Assembly: GCA_003157575.1 (NCBI GenBank)
Contig: PMKA01000384.1
Location: forward strand, 1 to 15,096
Length of the DNA: 15,096 nucleotides
Reading direction: 5' to 3'
DNA from: Opitutia bacterium
GTDB lineage: Bacteria; Verrucomicrobiota; Verrucomicrobiia; Opitutales; Opitutaceae
The notes under the pieces are model-generated. The model made no database searches and was not told the origin of the DNA. It saw nothing but the letters and a program-made list of their open reading frames with translations. Positions 1-7,533 of this stretch are shown here, in pieces. Each line of letters starts with the position of its first letter. Within the stretch, counting starts at the first letter, position 1. Both the position numbers and the translations under genes were made by a program.

Positions 1-539
1 AGAACCCGATCGAGCAGGAGGGCACGTACCCGCTGCCCGAGGCCCAGACCGACCGGTTTCTCTTCAAGCTGATCGTCGATTATCCCTCCATCGAGGAGGA
101 GAGTACGATGATGCAACGCTGGGGTCAGGTTACGAGCCAGCCGGCGTTGACCGCGGTTTCGAGCGGCCAGGAACTTCTTGCCCTGCGCCATGAGGTCGAC
201 CGCGTGTTCGTCGCCCCGGAGGTCCACAAGTACATCCTCTCGCTGGTGCGGGCGACCCGCATGCTGGCCGAACGCACCGACAATCCCAACGCCAGGCGTC
301 AGCTCAATTTCGGAGCCTCGCCGCGCGCGTCGCTCGCCCTCTTCCAGGCCGGCCGCGCCCTCGCCTGGCTGCGCGGGGATGACTACGTGTCTCCGGCGCT
401 TTTGCAAGAGCTGGCGCCTGACATCCTCAGGCATCGTCTTGGCCTGACCTACGAGGCCGAGGCCGAGGAAATCACCACTGACAAGATCATCAGCCAGATC
501 ATCGTGCGAACCCCGGTGCCGGTTGTGTCCAAAAGCTGA
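1..539 (+). CDS. moxR: MoxR-family AAA+ ATPase, C-terminal part (5' truncated by window)
   Basis: This is the C-terminal 178 residues of a MoxR ATPase. Reading is open from base 3 (bases 1-2 finish a codon), so the ATG at 108 is internal. The first residues, [19 protein letters not shown], are the family signature around sensor 1 and the arginine-finger region. GASPRA (about nt 318-335) is the sensor-2 motif of the lid domain, followed by a helical lid with [12 protein letters not shown]. The P-loop and Walker B lie outside the window. MoxR proteins are cytoplasmic chaperone-like ATPases that work with vWA-domain partners to mature or insert metal cofactors or to assemble envelope complexes. 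The DUF58 and vWA genes downstream on the same strand support that pairing. The TGA stop lies inside the first unit of a short repeat array. The family call is very secure; the substrate is unknown. Confidence 0.95.
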   Translation, partial: NPIEQEGTYPLPEAQTDRFLFKLIVDYPSIEEESTMMQRWGQVTSQPALTAVSSGQELLALRHEVDRVFVAPEVHKYILSLVRATRMLAERTDNPNARRQLNFGASPRASLALFQAGRALAWLRGDDYVSPALLQELAPDILRHRLGLTYEAEAEEITTDKIISQIIVRTPVPVVSKS

Positions 540-601
540 AAAGCTGAAGGCTGAAGGACTGAAAACTAAAAGGCTGACGGGCTGAAACCTGAAAGACTGA
601 A
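531..601 (+). repeat. Short tandem repeat array, CTGA-centred, 7-8 bp period
   Basis: Eight CTGA cores start at 536, 544, 551, 559, 574, 582, 589 and 597, and a degenerate CTAA fills the missing position at 566. Steps are 8, 7, 8, 7, 8, 8, 7 and 8 bases. Units read roughly (A/G)(A/G)(G/A)CTGAA. The first unit supplies the moxR stop codon, so the array begins in the last codons of the gene. It is purine-rich and AT-richer than its surroundings. It could come from replication slippage or act as a spacer or mRNA-level element between moxR and the DUF58 gene; nothing in the sequence decides which. Confidence 0.85.
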
Positions 602-709
602 TACGCAGGCAGCCCGTCGCATCTTATCCAGGCACATCCAACTCATCGTGCGCGCCATTCTCATGCCGGCCAGGCCGGAGCGGATTTCGGGTCATCCGGA
701 CCAAAGCGA
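602..709. other. Rest of the moxR-DUF58 gap, with a short GC palindrome
   Basis: After the tandem array the gap has no gene. A palindrome, CCGGCC-A-GGCCGG, lies at 666-678. It has no T-run after it, so I do not call it a terminator. I see no convincing SD sequence just before the DUF58 ATG at 710, and no clear sigma-70 promoter. The 170-bp distance means the DUF58 gene could be transcribed separately from moxR or by read-through. Confidence 0.5.
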
Positions 710-1759
710 ATGAAGGGGACATCCACCACACGAGGCTCTGCTCCAGCCTTCCAGCCGTCCAGTCATTCGGCCCTCGCCTACTTGCGGAGGCTGGAATGGC
801 GCGTGCGGCACGCCGTCGAGAATGTCCTCAGCGGGGAATATCGCTCGGCCTTTCGCGGACGCGGCATGGAGTTCGACCAGGTCGTCAAGTACGAGTTCGG
901 CGACGATGTGCGGGACATCGACTGGAATGTCACGGCGCGCCTGGGAGAACCGTATCGCAAGAAGTTCGTGGAGGAGCGCGAGGTCACGCTGCTCATCGTT
1001 TTTGAGGATTCGCCAAGCCTCCAGTTCGGCTCGTCCGAACTGTCGAAGCGCGAGGCGCTGCTGGAGCTCGCCGGGCTGGTGATGCTCCTCGGCGCGGTGA
1101 ATCACGACCGGGTCGGATACGTGTACACTGCGCCGGGCGGATACCACCTGACCGAGCCTGTGCGCGGCAGGGGGCCGATCCTGCACGCCGCGTCGACGTT
1201 GCTCGGCATGCCCCCACCCTCTTTGCAGGACCAGCCGGAGCGGGCGGAAACTGCTCCTGCGCTCTCGACGCCTCCCTTCATCACGGCGGCAACAGTCCAG
1301 GCCTCCGGAATCAAGGGGGAGACACGCAGTGAACGCCGCCATCCTTTCCGGCCGCCGGTCTGCGAGATCCCGTGGCAGCTCCTGGCACGCACCGCACCGC
1401 GTCACAGCATCCTCATCTGGCTGTCCGATTTTCCGCCCCGTGAGACACCGGAGGGTTGGAGCGTTCTGCGGCGCCGTTATAACACGATGGGATTCCGGGT
1501 CGACGATCCGTGGGAGCGCGCCTTGCCCGCCGGCGAATCGCTTGTCGCGTACGATCCGCTTGCCGGCCGCCTCGTCACGCTCGACGGAACCGCGGCGCAG
1601 CGGCTGGCTCATACGGAATGGGTCCAGCAAAGGGAGTCGGCCTTTCGCAGCCTTTTCCCCGACACCCTGAGCCGCCTTGTCGTGAGCACCGAGGAACCGC
1701 GGCTGGCAGCCCTGGTGCGGTTCTTCCACGCCCGGATGAAGACGAGGTCGCGGGGATAG
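710..1759 (+). CDS. DUF58-domain protein of the MoxR/vWA (Bat) operon
   Basis: A 349-residue protein with no membrane segment, so probably cytoplasmic. The DUF58 core is at residues about 45-77: FRGRGMEFDQVVKYEFGDD followed by VRDIDWNVTAR, the conserved block that defines the family. A stretch resembling a degenerate vWA fold follows (LLIVFEDSPS at about 94-103, in the place where a MIDAS motif would be, but without DxSxS). DUF58 genes are standard partners between moxR and the vWA genes in aerotolerance-type operons; their biochemical role is unsettled. The middle (about residues 160-220) is Pro/Ala/Arg-rich and poorly conserved-looking, perhaps a linker. The ATG at 710 gives a plausible N-terminus, but no SD is visible. 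The gene ends 42 bases before the batA GTG start. Confidence 0.92.
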   Translation: MKGTSTTRGSAPAFQPSSHSALAYLRRLEWRVRHAVENVLSGEYRSAFRGRGMEFDQVVKYEFGDDVRDIDWNVTARLGEPYRKKFVEEREVTLLIVFEDSPSLQFGSSELSKREALLELAGLVMLLGAVNHDRVGYVYTAPGGYHLTEPVRGRGPILHAASTLLGMPPPSLQDQPERAETAPALSTPPFITAATVQASGIKGETRSERRHPFRPPVCEIPWQLLARTAPRHSILIWLSDFPPRETPEGWSVLRRRYNTMGFRVDDPWERALPAGESLVAYDPLAGRLVTLDGTAAQRLAHTEWVQQRESAFRSLFPDTLSRLVVSTEEPRLAALVRFFHARMKTRSRG

Positions 1760-1801
1760 GGAACAATTTTCAGGCGATGGATTCCAAACGCAGAATTTGA
1801 A

Positions 1802-2872
1802 GTGAGCTACGGCAATTACACAGTGCATGATCCGTGGTGGCTGCTGGCCCTGGCGGTGATCCCGCTGGTTTCATGGCTGCGCGGGCGGCGCGGCGTGCCT
1901 GCGCTTGTCGTGCCGTTTGCCGCCGCGTGGTACCGTCCGTCGCTGATGACCTTCTCGCGGCTGCCGGTGGGCGTCGGAGTCGCCGGGCTCGCTCTTGTCA
2001 TACTTGCGCTGGCGCGGCCCCAGCGGGTGGACGACAAACGCCAGGTCCATCAACAAGGTTATGACATCATGCTCGTGGTCGACCTCTCGGGGAGCATGCT
2101 GGCCGAGGACGATCACCGGCCCGGCGAAGGTCCGAACCGCCTTCAGGTCATCAAACCCGTCATCCAGGCGTTCGTGCAGAACCGCCCGAGCGACAGGATT
2201 GGCATCGTGGTGTTCTCGACCCAGGCCTATACGCTTTCTCCCCTGACATTCGACCATGCGTGGCTCTCCCGGCAGCTCGATCGCCTGGAGATCGGCGTCA
2301 TCGACGCCGACCACACTGCGATCGGCGACGGACTCGGGGTCGCGCTTACGCGCCTTGAACAGGCGGGCCGCGAGGAAGGCAACCGCAGGAAAGGCGCGTT
2401 TGTCGTCCTGCTGACAGACGGCTCGAACAACTCGGGGGTGCTGACGCCGCCCCAGGCCTCCGCGATCGCGCGCGCCCGGGGGATTCCTGTGTACACGATC
2501 GGCGCGGGCAAGGACGGCTACACGTATCTGCCGGTGCAGGACGAGCACGGAAGAACGATCACATACACCCAGATCATGTCGGATCTCGACGAGAATGCAT
2601 TGAACAGCATCGCCGGCGAGACGGGCGGTCGTTTCTATCGCGCACGGGACGCCGGCACAATCCAGGCGGCGTTCAAGTCGATCGACGAATCCCAGAAGAT
2701 CGAATTCGAAGCGAAGTCCTACTTGCTCACAACGGAGCTTTTCCCGTGGTTCGCCGCCCCCGGGTTCTTCTGCGCGCTTCTGGCTGGGCTGGTCCTCGCC
2801 TGGCCGACCATCCGGAGGCGTGCCGTCCCAACCCGCGCACCGTTCGCAGGCGGATCTTTCCCCCGATCATGA
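1802..2872 (+). CDS. batA: BatA-like inner-membrane vWA protein
   Basis: A 356-residue membrane-anchored von Willebrand A protein. Two N-terminal hydrophobic segments (about 11-27 and 54-71, the latter ending in the typical LALARPQ) precede a vWA domain from about 87 to 295. The MIDAS is intact: DLSGSM gives D94, S96 and S98, T172 lies in DHTAIGDGLG, and D206 in LLTDGSNN. A third membrane segment lies at about 314-334. The layout TM-TM-vWA-TM is that of BatA in Bacteroides-type aerotolerance operons, where the domain is thought to bind partners through a metal ion. Translation starts at GTG 1802; no nearer Met fits, since the next in-frame one would remove the membrane anchor. A possible 7-codon ORF (ATG 1776) lies just upstream. 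The stop overlaps the batB start as ATGA. Confidence 0.93.
   Translation: MSYGNYTVHDPWWLLALAVIPLVSWLRGRRGVPALVVPFAAAWYRPSLMTFSRLPVGVGVAGLALVILALARPQRVDDKRQVHQQGYDIMLVVDLSGSMLAEDDHRPGEGPNRLQVIKPVIQAFVQNRPSDRIGIVVFSTQAYTLSPLTFDHAWLSRQLDRLEIGVIDADHTAIGDGLGVALTRLEQAGREEGNRRKGAFVVLLTDGSNNSGVLTPPQASAIARARGIPVYTIGAGKDGYTYLPVQDEHGRTITYTQIMSDLDENALNSIAGETGGRFYRARDAGTIQAAFKSIDESQKIEFEAKSYLLTTELFPWFAAPGFFCALLAGLVLAWPTIRRRAVPTRAPFAGGSFPRS
2869..2872 (+). promoter_or_regulatory. ATGA stop/start overlap between batA and batB
   Basis: The batB ATG (2869-2871) overlaps the batA TGA (2870-2872). There is no well-placed SD: the nearest purine-rich stretch ends about 15 bases upstream. Re-initiation by ribosomes finishing batA is the simplest explanation, which would tie the amounts of the two vWA proteins together. 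Confidence 0.7.
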
Positions 2873-4623
2873 TCTTCTTCTGGCCCCATCTGCTCTGGCT
2901 GTTGATCCCCGTCGTCTTCCTGGCGTTCGTGGACTCGGTCCGGCATGGCACCGATGAAACATCCCGGCACTGGCCGAAGATCCTCCGCGCGTGGGCGGGC
3001 GCACGACAGGCGGCGGTCGGCAACGGACGCCACAATCCCCGTGGACGCATCCGCCTCTGGCTTGGCGTTGCCCTCGGCGTCGTCGCCCTCGCGCGCCCGC
3101 AGTGGGGAGTTGTCGAGGAACCGGTGTTCGACCAATCCCGCGAAATCGTCATCGCTCTCGATCTCTCGCGCAGCATGCTTGCGCCCGACGTCCGCCCCTC
3201 GCGTCTGGAGCGTGCGCGACTCCTTATCCAGGGCCTCCTTGACGATCTGCGCGGAGAGCGCGTCGGCCTTGTGGTCTTCGCCGGAACGGCGTTTCTCCAG
3301 GTCCCGCTGAGCGCCGATTATGAGGTCCTGAACGAGTTCCTGCCTTCCTTGAATCCGGCATTCATGCCCGTGGGCGGCACGGACTATGAGGCGATGCTGC
3401 ACGCCGTGCTCGACGCCTTCAGCGCGAGCGGAACCGCCGACCGGTATCTGATCGTGCTGAGCGATGGCGAGAGCCAGACCGACGGATGGAAGGATCGGCT
3501 CGACGATCTGCGCAAGAAGAATATCCGGGTCATCGGCCTGGGCGTGGGAACCGCGCAGGGGGCGTTCATTCCCGATGAGTCCGGCGCCTACGTTAAGGAC
3601 GAACGCGGCGCCGTCGTGCTCTCGAAACTCAACAGCTCCACTTTGCAGGAACTCGCCGCCGCCACCAACGGAGTGTACACGGACGCGAGCACGTGGGTGG
3701 ATCTTGGCGCGGTGCTGAAACAGACCGTTGCATCGGGCCGCCGCGGGGAGTTTAAGGAGCGGACGCAGATCCGCCATATCGAGCGCTTCCAGTGGGCACT
3801 CGCGCCCTCTCTCCTGTGCCTTCTGCTCAGCCTGTTGCGCGAATTTCCCGTCAGGCCGCGGGTCCGACGTCTCCCGCTTGCCGCGCCTTCCGGGGATCGG
3901 AGGCAGGAGACCGGAAAAGGAAGACCGCAGTCCGACGGAACCGGTCCGGCCGAAGCGGATCGCGGTCCGAAGGCCGGACCCGCCGTCGCCGCCGTCGGTT
4001 TGCTGGTCCTGCTTTGCGGTCTCTGTCTCCAGCCTTCCGTTCTTGCCGCGGAGGACACGTCGGCCTACGCGGCGCCGCTCAGCAAACTGGTGGAGCAGCT
4101 TTCCGCCAAACCGGCGCTTTCGGCCGCGGACTACAGTTCGCTGGCGCAGGAGACAATCACCTGGGGAAAGCGGATGAGGGAGGCGGACCAGACTGTCATG
4201 CCGGGCCCGGTGCACGACGCTCTGGCAGGAGTCGACGAAGGTGAAAAACTCTCCAGCCAGGCCGCCGACTGGAGGAAATTCCGGAGTCAATTGCAGGATT
4301 TGCTCGTGAAGCCCCCGGAGCCTCCGCCGCAACAAAAGCAACAGCCCCCGCCGCAACAGGACCAGAAGAACCAGGAGCAGCAGCAATCGCCTGATTCGAA
4401 GTCCAAGCCTCCCCCGCCTCCCGAGCCCAAGCAGGCGAACACGGGCGAGACCCAGAAGATTGGCGGCCAGCGCCAGCAGCAGGCGGCCAAAGCCGATCCC
4501 TCGCTGGTGCTGCCGATCCAGAAACTTGACCAGCTCCGCAACCAGGATTCACCGGCCGAGCTCTTCCAGATGCTCGACAGCCGGGACGCCAAAACTCCCC
4601 CGAAGAAAGGTCGCGATTGGTGA
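2869..4623 (+). CDS. batB: BatB-like vWA protein fused to a BatC-type Pro/Gln-rich module
   Basis: A 584-residue protein. I chose ATG 2869 over an in-frame start at 2746 because it yields the canonical N-terminus MIFFWPHLLWLLIPVVFLAF and an ATGA overlap with batA. Order of parts: TM 4-22; TM 62-77 ending in LARPQWG; vWA about 90-300 with a complete MIDAS (D98, S100, S102 in DLSRSM; T171 in GGTDYEAM; D199 in LSDGES); TM about 307-324; a charged linker 325-372; then a hydrophobic segment 373-393 ending VLAAED that looks like a signal peptide. After it come a helical region (397-480), a Pro/Gln-rich tract (482-527) and a C-terminal LDQLRNQDSPAELFQML motif. Classical BatB ends near residue 330. 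The extra 250 residues resemble a BatC-type periplasmic protein, although I see no clear TPR. The BatB call is strong; the BatC comparison is an inference. Confidence 0.9.
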   Translation: MIFFWPHLLWLLIPVVFLAFVDSVRHGTDETSRHWPKILRAWAGARQAAVGNGRHNPRGRIRLWLGVALGVVALARPQWGVVEEPVFDQSREIVIALDLSRSMLAPDVRPSRLERARLLIQGLLDDLRGERVGLVVFAGTAFLQVPLSADYEVLNEFLPSLNPAFMPVGGTDYEAMLHAVLDAFSASGTADRYLIVLSDGESQTDGWKDRLDDLRKKNIRVIGLGVGTAQGAFIPDESGAYVKDERGAVVLSKLNSSTLQELAAATNGVYTDASTWVDLGAVLKQTVASGRRGEFKERTQIRHIERFQWALAPSLLCLLLSLLREFPVRPRVRRLPLAAPSGDRRQETGKGRPQSDGTGPAEADRGPKAGPAVAAVGLLVLLCGLCLQPSVLAAEDTSAYAAPLSKLVEQLSAKPALSAADYSSLAQETITWGKRMREADQTVMPGPVHDALAGVDEGEKLSSQAADWRKFRSQLQDLLVKPPEPPPQQKQQPPPQQDQKNQEQQQSPDSKSKPPPPPEPKQANTGETQKIGGQRQQQAAKADPSLVLPIQKLDQLRNQDSPAELFQMLDSRDAKTPPKKGRDW

Positions 4624-4625
4624 TG
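4621..4625 (+). promoter_or_regulatory. TGATG stop/start overlap between batB and batD
   Basis: The batB TGA (4621-4623) shares its last base with an ATG (4623-4625). A purine-rich AGAAAGG ends at 4610: 12 bases before this ATG, 9 before an in-frame GTG at 4620 and 6 before an in-frame TTG at 4617. Spacing would favour the TTG or GTG, codon strength the ATG. All add only one or two residues ahead of the signal peptide, as would the later ATG at 4632 in reverse. Confidence 0.55.
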
Positions 4626-7310
4626 CCCCCGATGTCCAACGTCATCCGTTCATGTCTGTTCCTTTTCGCGCTGTCCTGCGGCGCCGCGTCCGCCCAGCGC
4701 GTTTACTGGGAGCCCAACGCCGGCTCGCTTGCTTTCGGGCAGTCCAGCCCGCTCCAGCTGGTCTTCGAAAACTGCGAGCCCGACAGCGATCCAAAGCTGC
4801 CCTCCCTTGACGGACTGGAGCTCCAGTTCACCGGCTCGGGTTCGAGCTTCGCCATGGAAAACATGAGCGTGACGAGGAAGCATCTCTTCAACTTCGACGC
4901 CCGGCCGACAAAGCGCTCTGAAGTGAGCATCCCCGCGTTCGACATCGGGACCGACAAGGGCGTGCAGCACGTCGGCGCCGCGACATTCACCGTCGGCAAC
5001 GCGACGGTCGGTCACACTGCCATCCCGCTTGAGACCGCCGCGAAGGCCAGCCTGACTCCCACTGCCGGAGAATTCTGGGCCGGCGAGGTCTTTCCCGTCA
5101 CCTACACCCTTGACGTAGCCCAGCGTTTCAGCCCGCGCGCCCAGGGCGCCGTCGTCTGGAAACCGGCGCCGCTCACAGTGGAAGACTGGAGCCAGCCGGA
5201 ACATTTCTCGACAAACGCGGGCGGAGAACCGCGGGTGGGGCTGATCTACAGGAGCCGGGGATGCGTGACCACACCGGGCAATTACAAGATTCCCGCGGCC
5301 ACGCAGGAGATCGTGCTGGTCATCGGCACGAACGGAAACCTGTTGTTCCAGTTCTCCGCCCCCGAGATGATGAAACACACGGTCACAAGCAACGAGCCGA
5401 CCCTGACGATCAAGCCGCTGCCCGACGGGGCGCCTTCGGATTTTGGCGGCGGCGTGGGCCAGTTCACCCTTGCGTCAAAGGTCGTGCCCACGACGGTCTC
5501 CGTGGGGGAACCCGTCACCTGGACGCTCGAACTCAGCGGCACCGGCAACTGGCCCGATGTTCACGGGCTTCCTGTGCGGGAGGTTTCAAAGGACTTCAAG
5601 GTGCTGCAGCCGCAGGCCAAGCGCACGCCTGCCGAGGGCAAGCTCTTCGACGCGACGCTTGCCGAGGATGTCGTTCTCATCCCAACGAAACCCGGCGCGT
5701 ACACGCTCGGACCCGTAAGCTATTCCTATTTTGACCCTGGAACAGGCGCCTACCGGACCGTGCGGACCGAGCAGACGACCATCACGATCAACCCTCCCGG
5801 GGTTGGCGAACCGGCAGCGCAATCGCTCTTCACCCCGCCTTCCACCGGTTCAAACGTCGCGGCCCCGCCGCCAGCCGGAACTCACACTCCACACCTGACG
5901 CCCCCGCCTGCGGCCCCGGCGGGAATTCCCCGCGATCCGCTGGATGGAGCCGGTTCAGGACCGGTTCCGCTCGGAACGCTGTCCTTCGTTCTCTGGCTGC
6001 TCGCCTCCGTTCTCTGGCTGATCCCTGCATGGCTCGTCCTTGCGGCGTTGCGCGCCAGGCGGACCGATCCGCTGCTCCCCCGGCGGGAAGCGCGCGAAAG
6101 TCTCGCACAGATTCTCGCCGGCATGCAGGCCGCCTCCACGCCGGAGGCCCGGACCCGGGCGCTTCACGAGTGGCAGCGCCAGACTGCCACCCTTTTCGAC
6201 ATTCCCCATGCGGCCCCAAATGCAGCCATGATTGTCCCCCCGACTACCGGTCGGGACGACAAGCTCATTCCGCTCGGAAACGTAGATCAATGGGGCCGGC
6301 TTTGGGCTGAGTCGGACCGGGCGGTTTATGGGGACCGGAACCGCCTTCCTGACGACTGGCTGGTTCGGGCCGAGGCCGCGCTGGAATCGACGCTTGTGCC
6401 CCCATGGAAGCCATCGTCTTTGTTCCTCCCGCGCAACCTCCTGCCGTGGTTTGGCGGAAAAAGCGCCGGCGCCAAACATGCCGTCGCAGCCAGGGTTCTC
6501 GCCGCAGGCATCGTCCTTTTCTGTCTGTTTTCGATCGCGCCGCGGGCGTCTGGCGCGACGGCTGCGGCGTCCCCGGCGCCTGCAACTGCCCCAGAATCGT
6601 CAGCCCGCTACGCCGATCCGCGCGATGCCTATAACGCCGGGGACTTCCCGGCTGCCGAAAAAGGCTGGCGCGATGTGCTCGGGGGCAATCCTTCGGACTG
6701 GGTCGCCCGCCACAATCTCGGTCTCGCGCTCGCACAGCAGGGCCACTGGCCCGAGGCCGCCGCCGAATGGACGTCCGCATTTCTTCTGAATCCGCGCAAC
6801 GAGTCGGTCCGATGGCACCTGGCCCTCGGGTATGAGCATGCCGAATACACACCGCCGGGGCTCGGTGAGTTCGCGCTGGCCTCCGGACCGCATCTGCTCG
6901 CACGGCTCGCCTCCCCTGCTGAATGGCAGTGGTCGCTCGTCGGTGCGGGCCTGTTGCTCGCCGGCGGACTGCTCCTCTTCCTGATGCGCGCCTATGGCAA
7001 CATCGCAGGCCGGTGGCCCCGGCCGGCTGCATTTGCCGCGCTGACGGCGGCGGTCCTTCTCGCACTCGGCGCAGCGATGTCGCTCCATTTCTACGGCGAT
7101 GCGGCCGATCCTTCCGCCGCCATCGCGTGGCACCAGGTGCTGCTCCGGTCCGTCCCCACGGAGGCGGACACCCAGCAGAAGACTTCCTCGCTGCCCGCAG
7201 GCTCGCTTGGTGTTGTTGACAAGGAGTTTCTCGGGTGGGTGCGCCTGGCGTTCGAAAACGGCCAGACCGGGTGGGTCCGGCAGCAGGATATTGTCTGGCT
7301 GTACCGATAG
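4623..7310 (+). CDS. batD: BatD-like periplasmic protein fused to a BatE-type TPR/SH3-like module
   Basis: An 895-residue protein. A Sec signal peptide (about residues 4-24, ending GAASA) is followed by a long beta-rich periplasmic part with BatD-type repeats (for example TPTAGEFWAGEVFPVTYTL and VVPTTVSVGEPVTWTLELSG, a recurring SVGEPVT-like strand). A Pro-rich linker leads to a membrane segment at about 449-477 and a cytoplasmic part of some 140 residues. A second hydrophobic stretch (618-645, ending RASGA) looks like an internal signal peptide. It is followed by about two TPRs (664-738: AYNAGDFPAAEKGWRDVL, then NLGLALAQQGHWPEAAAEW), two more membrane segments (767-790, 800-825) and an SH3-like end (about 856-895, GWVRLAFENGQTGWVRQQDI). 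TPR plus SH3 is the BatE architecture. The likely role is the periplasmic partner of the vWA pair. It is the last gene of the cluster. No frameshift is visible at the junction. Confidence 0.88.
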   Translation: MPPMSNVIRSCLFLFALSCGAASAQRVYWEPNAGSLAFGQSSPLQLVFENCEPDSDPKLPSLDGLELQFTGSGSSFAMENMSVTRKHLFNFDARPTKRSEVSIPAFDIGTDKGVQHVGAATFTVGNATVGHTAIPLETAAKASLTPTAGEFWAGEVFPVTYTLDVAQRFSPRAQGAVVWKPAPLTVEDWSQPEHFSTNAGGEPRVGLIYRSRGCVTTPGNYKIPAATQEIVLVIGTNGNLLFQFSAPEMMKHTVTSNEPTLTIKPLPDGAPSDFGGGVGQFTLASKVVPTTVSVGEPVTWTLELSGTGNWPDVHGLPVREVSKDFKVLQPQAKRTPAEGKLFDATLAEDVVLIPTKPGAYTLGPVSYSYFDPGTGAYRTVRTEQTTITINPPGVGEPAAQSLFTPPSTGSNVAAPPPAGTHTPHLTPPPAAPAGIPRDPLDGAGSGPVPLGTLSFVLWLLASVLWLIPAWLVLAALRARRTDPLLPRREARESLAQILAGMQAASTPEARTRALHEWQRQTATLFDIPHAAPNAAMIVPPTTGRDDKLIPLGNVDQWGRLWAESDRAVYGDRNRLPDDWLVRAEAALESTLVPPWKPSSLFLPRNLLPWFGGKSAGAKHAVAARVLAAGIVLFCLFSIAPRASGATAAASPAPATAPESSARYADPRDAYNAGDFPAAEKGWRDVLGGNPSDWVARHNLGLALAQQGHWPEAAAEWTSAFLLNPRNESVRWHLALGYEHAEYTPPGLGEFALASGPHLLARLASPAEWQWSLVGAGLLLAGGLLLFLMRAYGNIAGRWPRPAAFAALTAAVLLALGAAMSLHFYGDAADPSAAIAWHQVLLRSVPTEADTQQKTSSLPAGSLGVVDKEFLGWVRLAFENGQTGWVRQQDIVWLYR

Positions 7311-7533
7311 CAGCGTCTCAGGACTTCCGGTATCCGCATCGCAAGGACGCCGCCGAGGGTCTTGTCGACGGACTTGGCCGCGGTTTCGTCAAAAGCGTGG
7401 CCGCGAGCGTGAGCGAGTGGACGAACCTTCCGCTCGCCGTTTCGACAGGCTCAAGGCCCCGAGCATGTCGAGGGGCTCACTCTCGCAGCTACGCCCCGCG
7501 CATTGAAAGACAATGCCGTGCGTCCGCTGCGCT
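7311..7533. other. Gap between convergent batD and glycosyltransferase genes
   Basis: This 223-bp space separates two genes that converge. It contains the nested palindrome described separately (7403-7486) and no gene I can support. No hairpin with a T-run on either strand is present, so a classical intrinsic terminator is not evident; transcripts may end by Rho or at the palindrome. Confidence 0.6.
7403..7486. repeat. Nested REP-like palindrome between convergent genes
   Basis: Inner arms TCGACAGGCTC (7442-7452) and GAGCATGTCGA (7461-7471) are complementary at 10 of 11 positions around an 8-base loop. Outer arms GCGAGCGTGAGC (7403-7414) and GCTCACTCTCGC (7475-7486) pair at 11 of 12. The inner motif, TTCGACAGGCTCAAG...GAGCATGTCGAGG, resembles a dispersed palindrome that I recall from many high-GC bacterial genomes. 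It lies where both genes end, a usual position for REP-type elements, which can protect 3' ends or stop transcription. Confidence 0.75.

Noticed and set aside
692..1828. A 378-residue minus-strand open frame
   Set aside because: It lies opposite the well-supported DUF58 gene and has shadow-type composition rich in Arg, Gln and His.
2719..4386. A 555-residue minus-strand open frame
   Set aside because: It is antisense to batB; its Leu-run start mirrors the Pro/Gln codons of the sense strand.
7436..7480. An intrinsic terminator for batD
   Set aside because: The hairpin has no T-run on either strand; it is better described as a REP-like palindrome.
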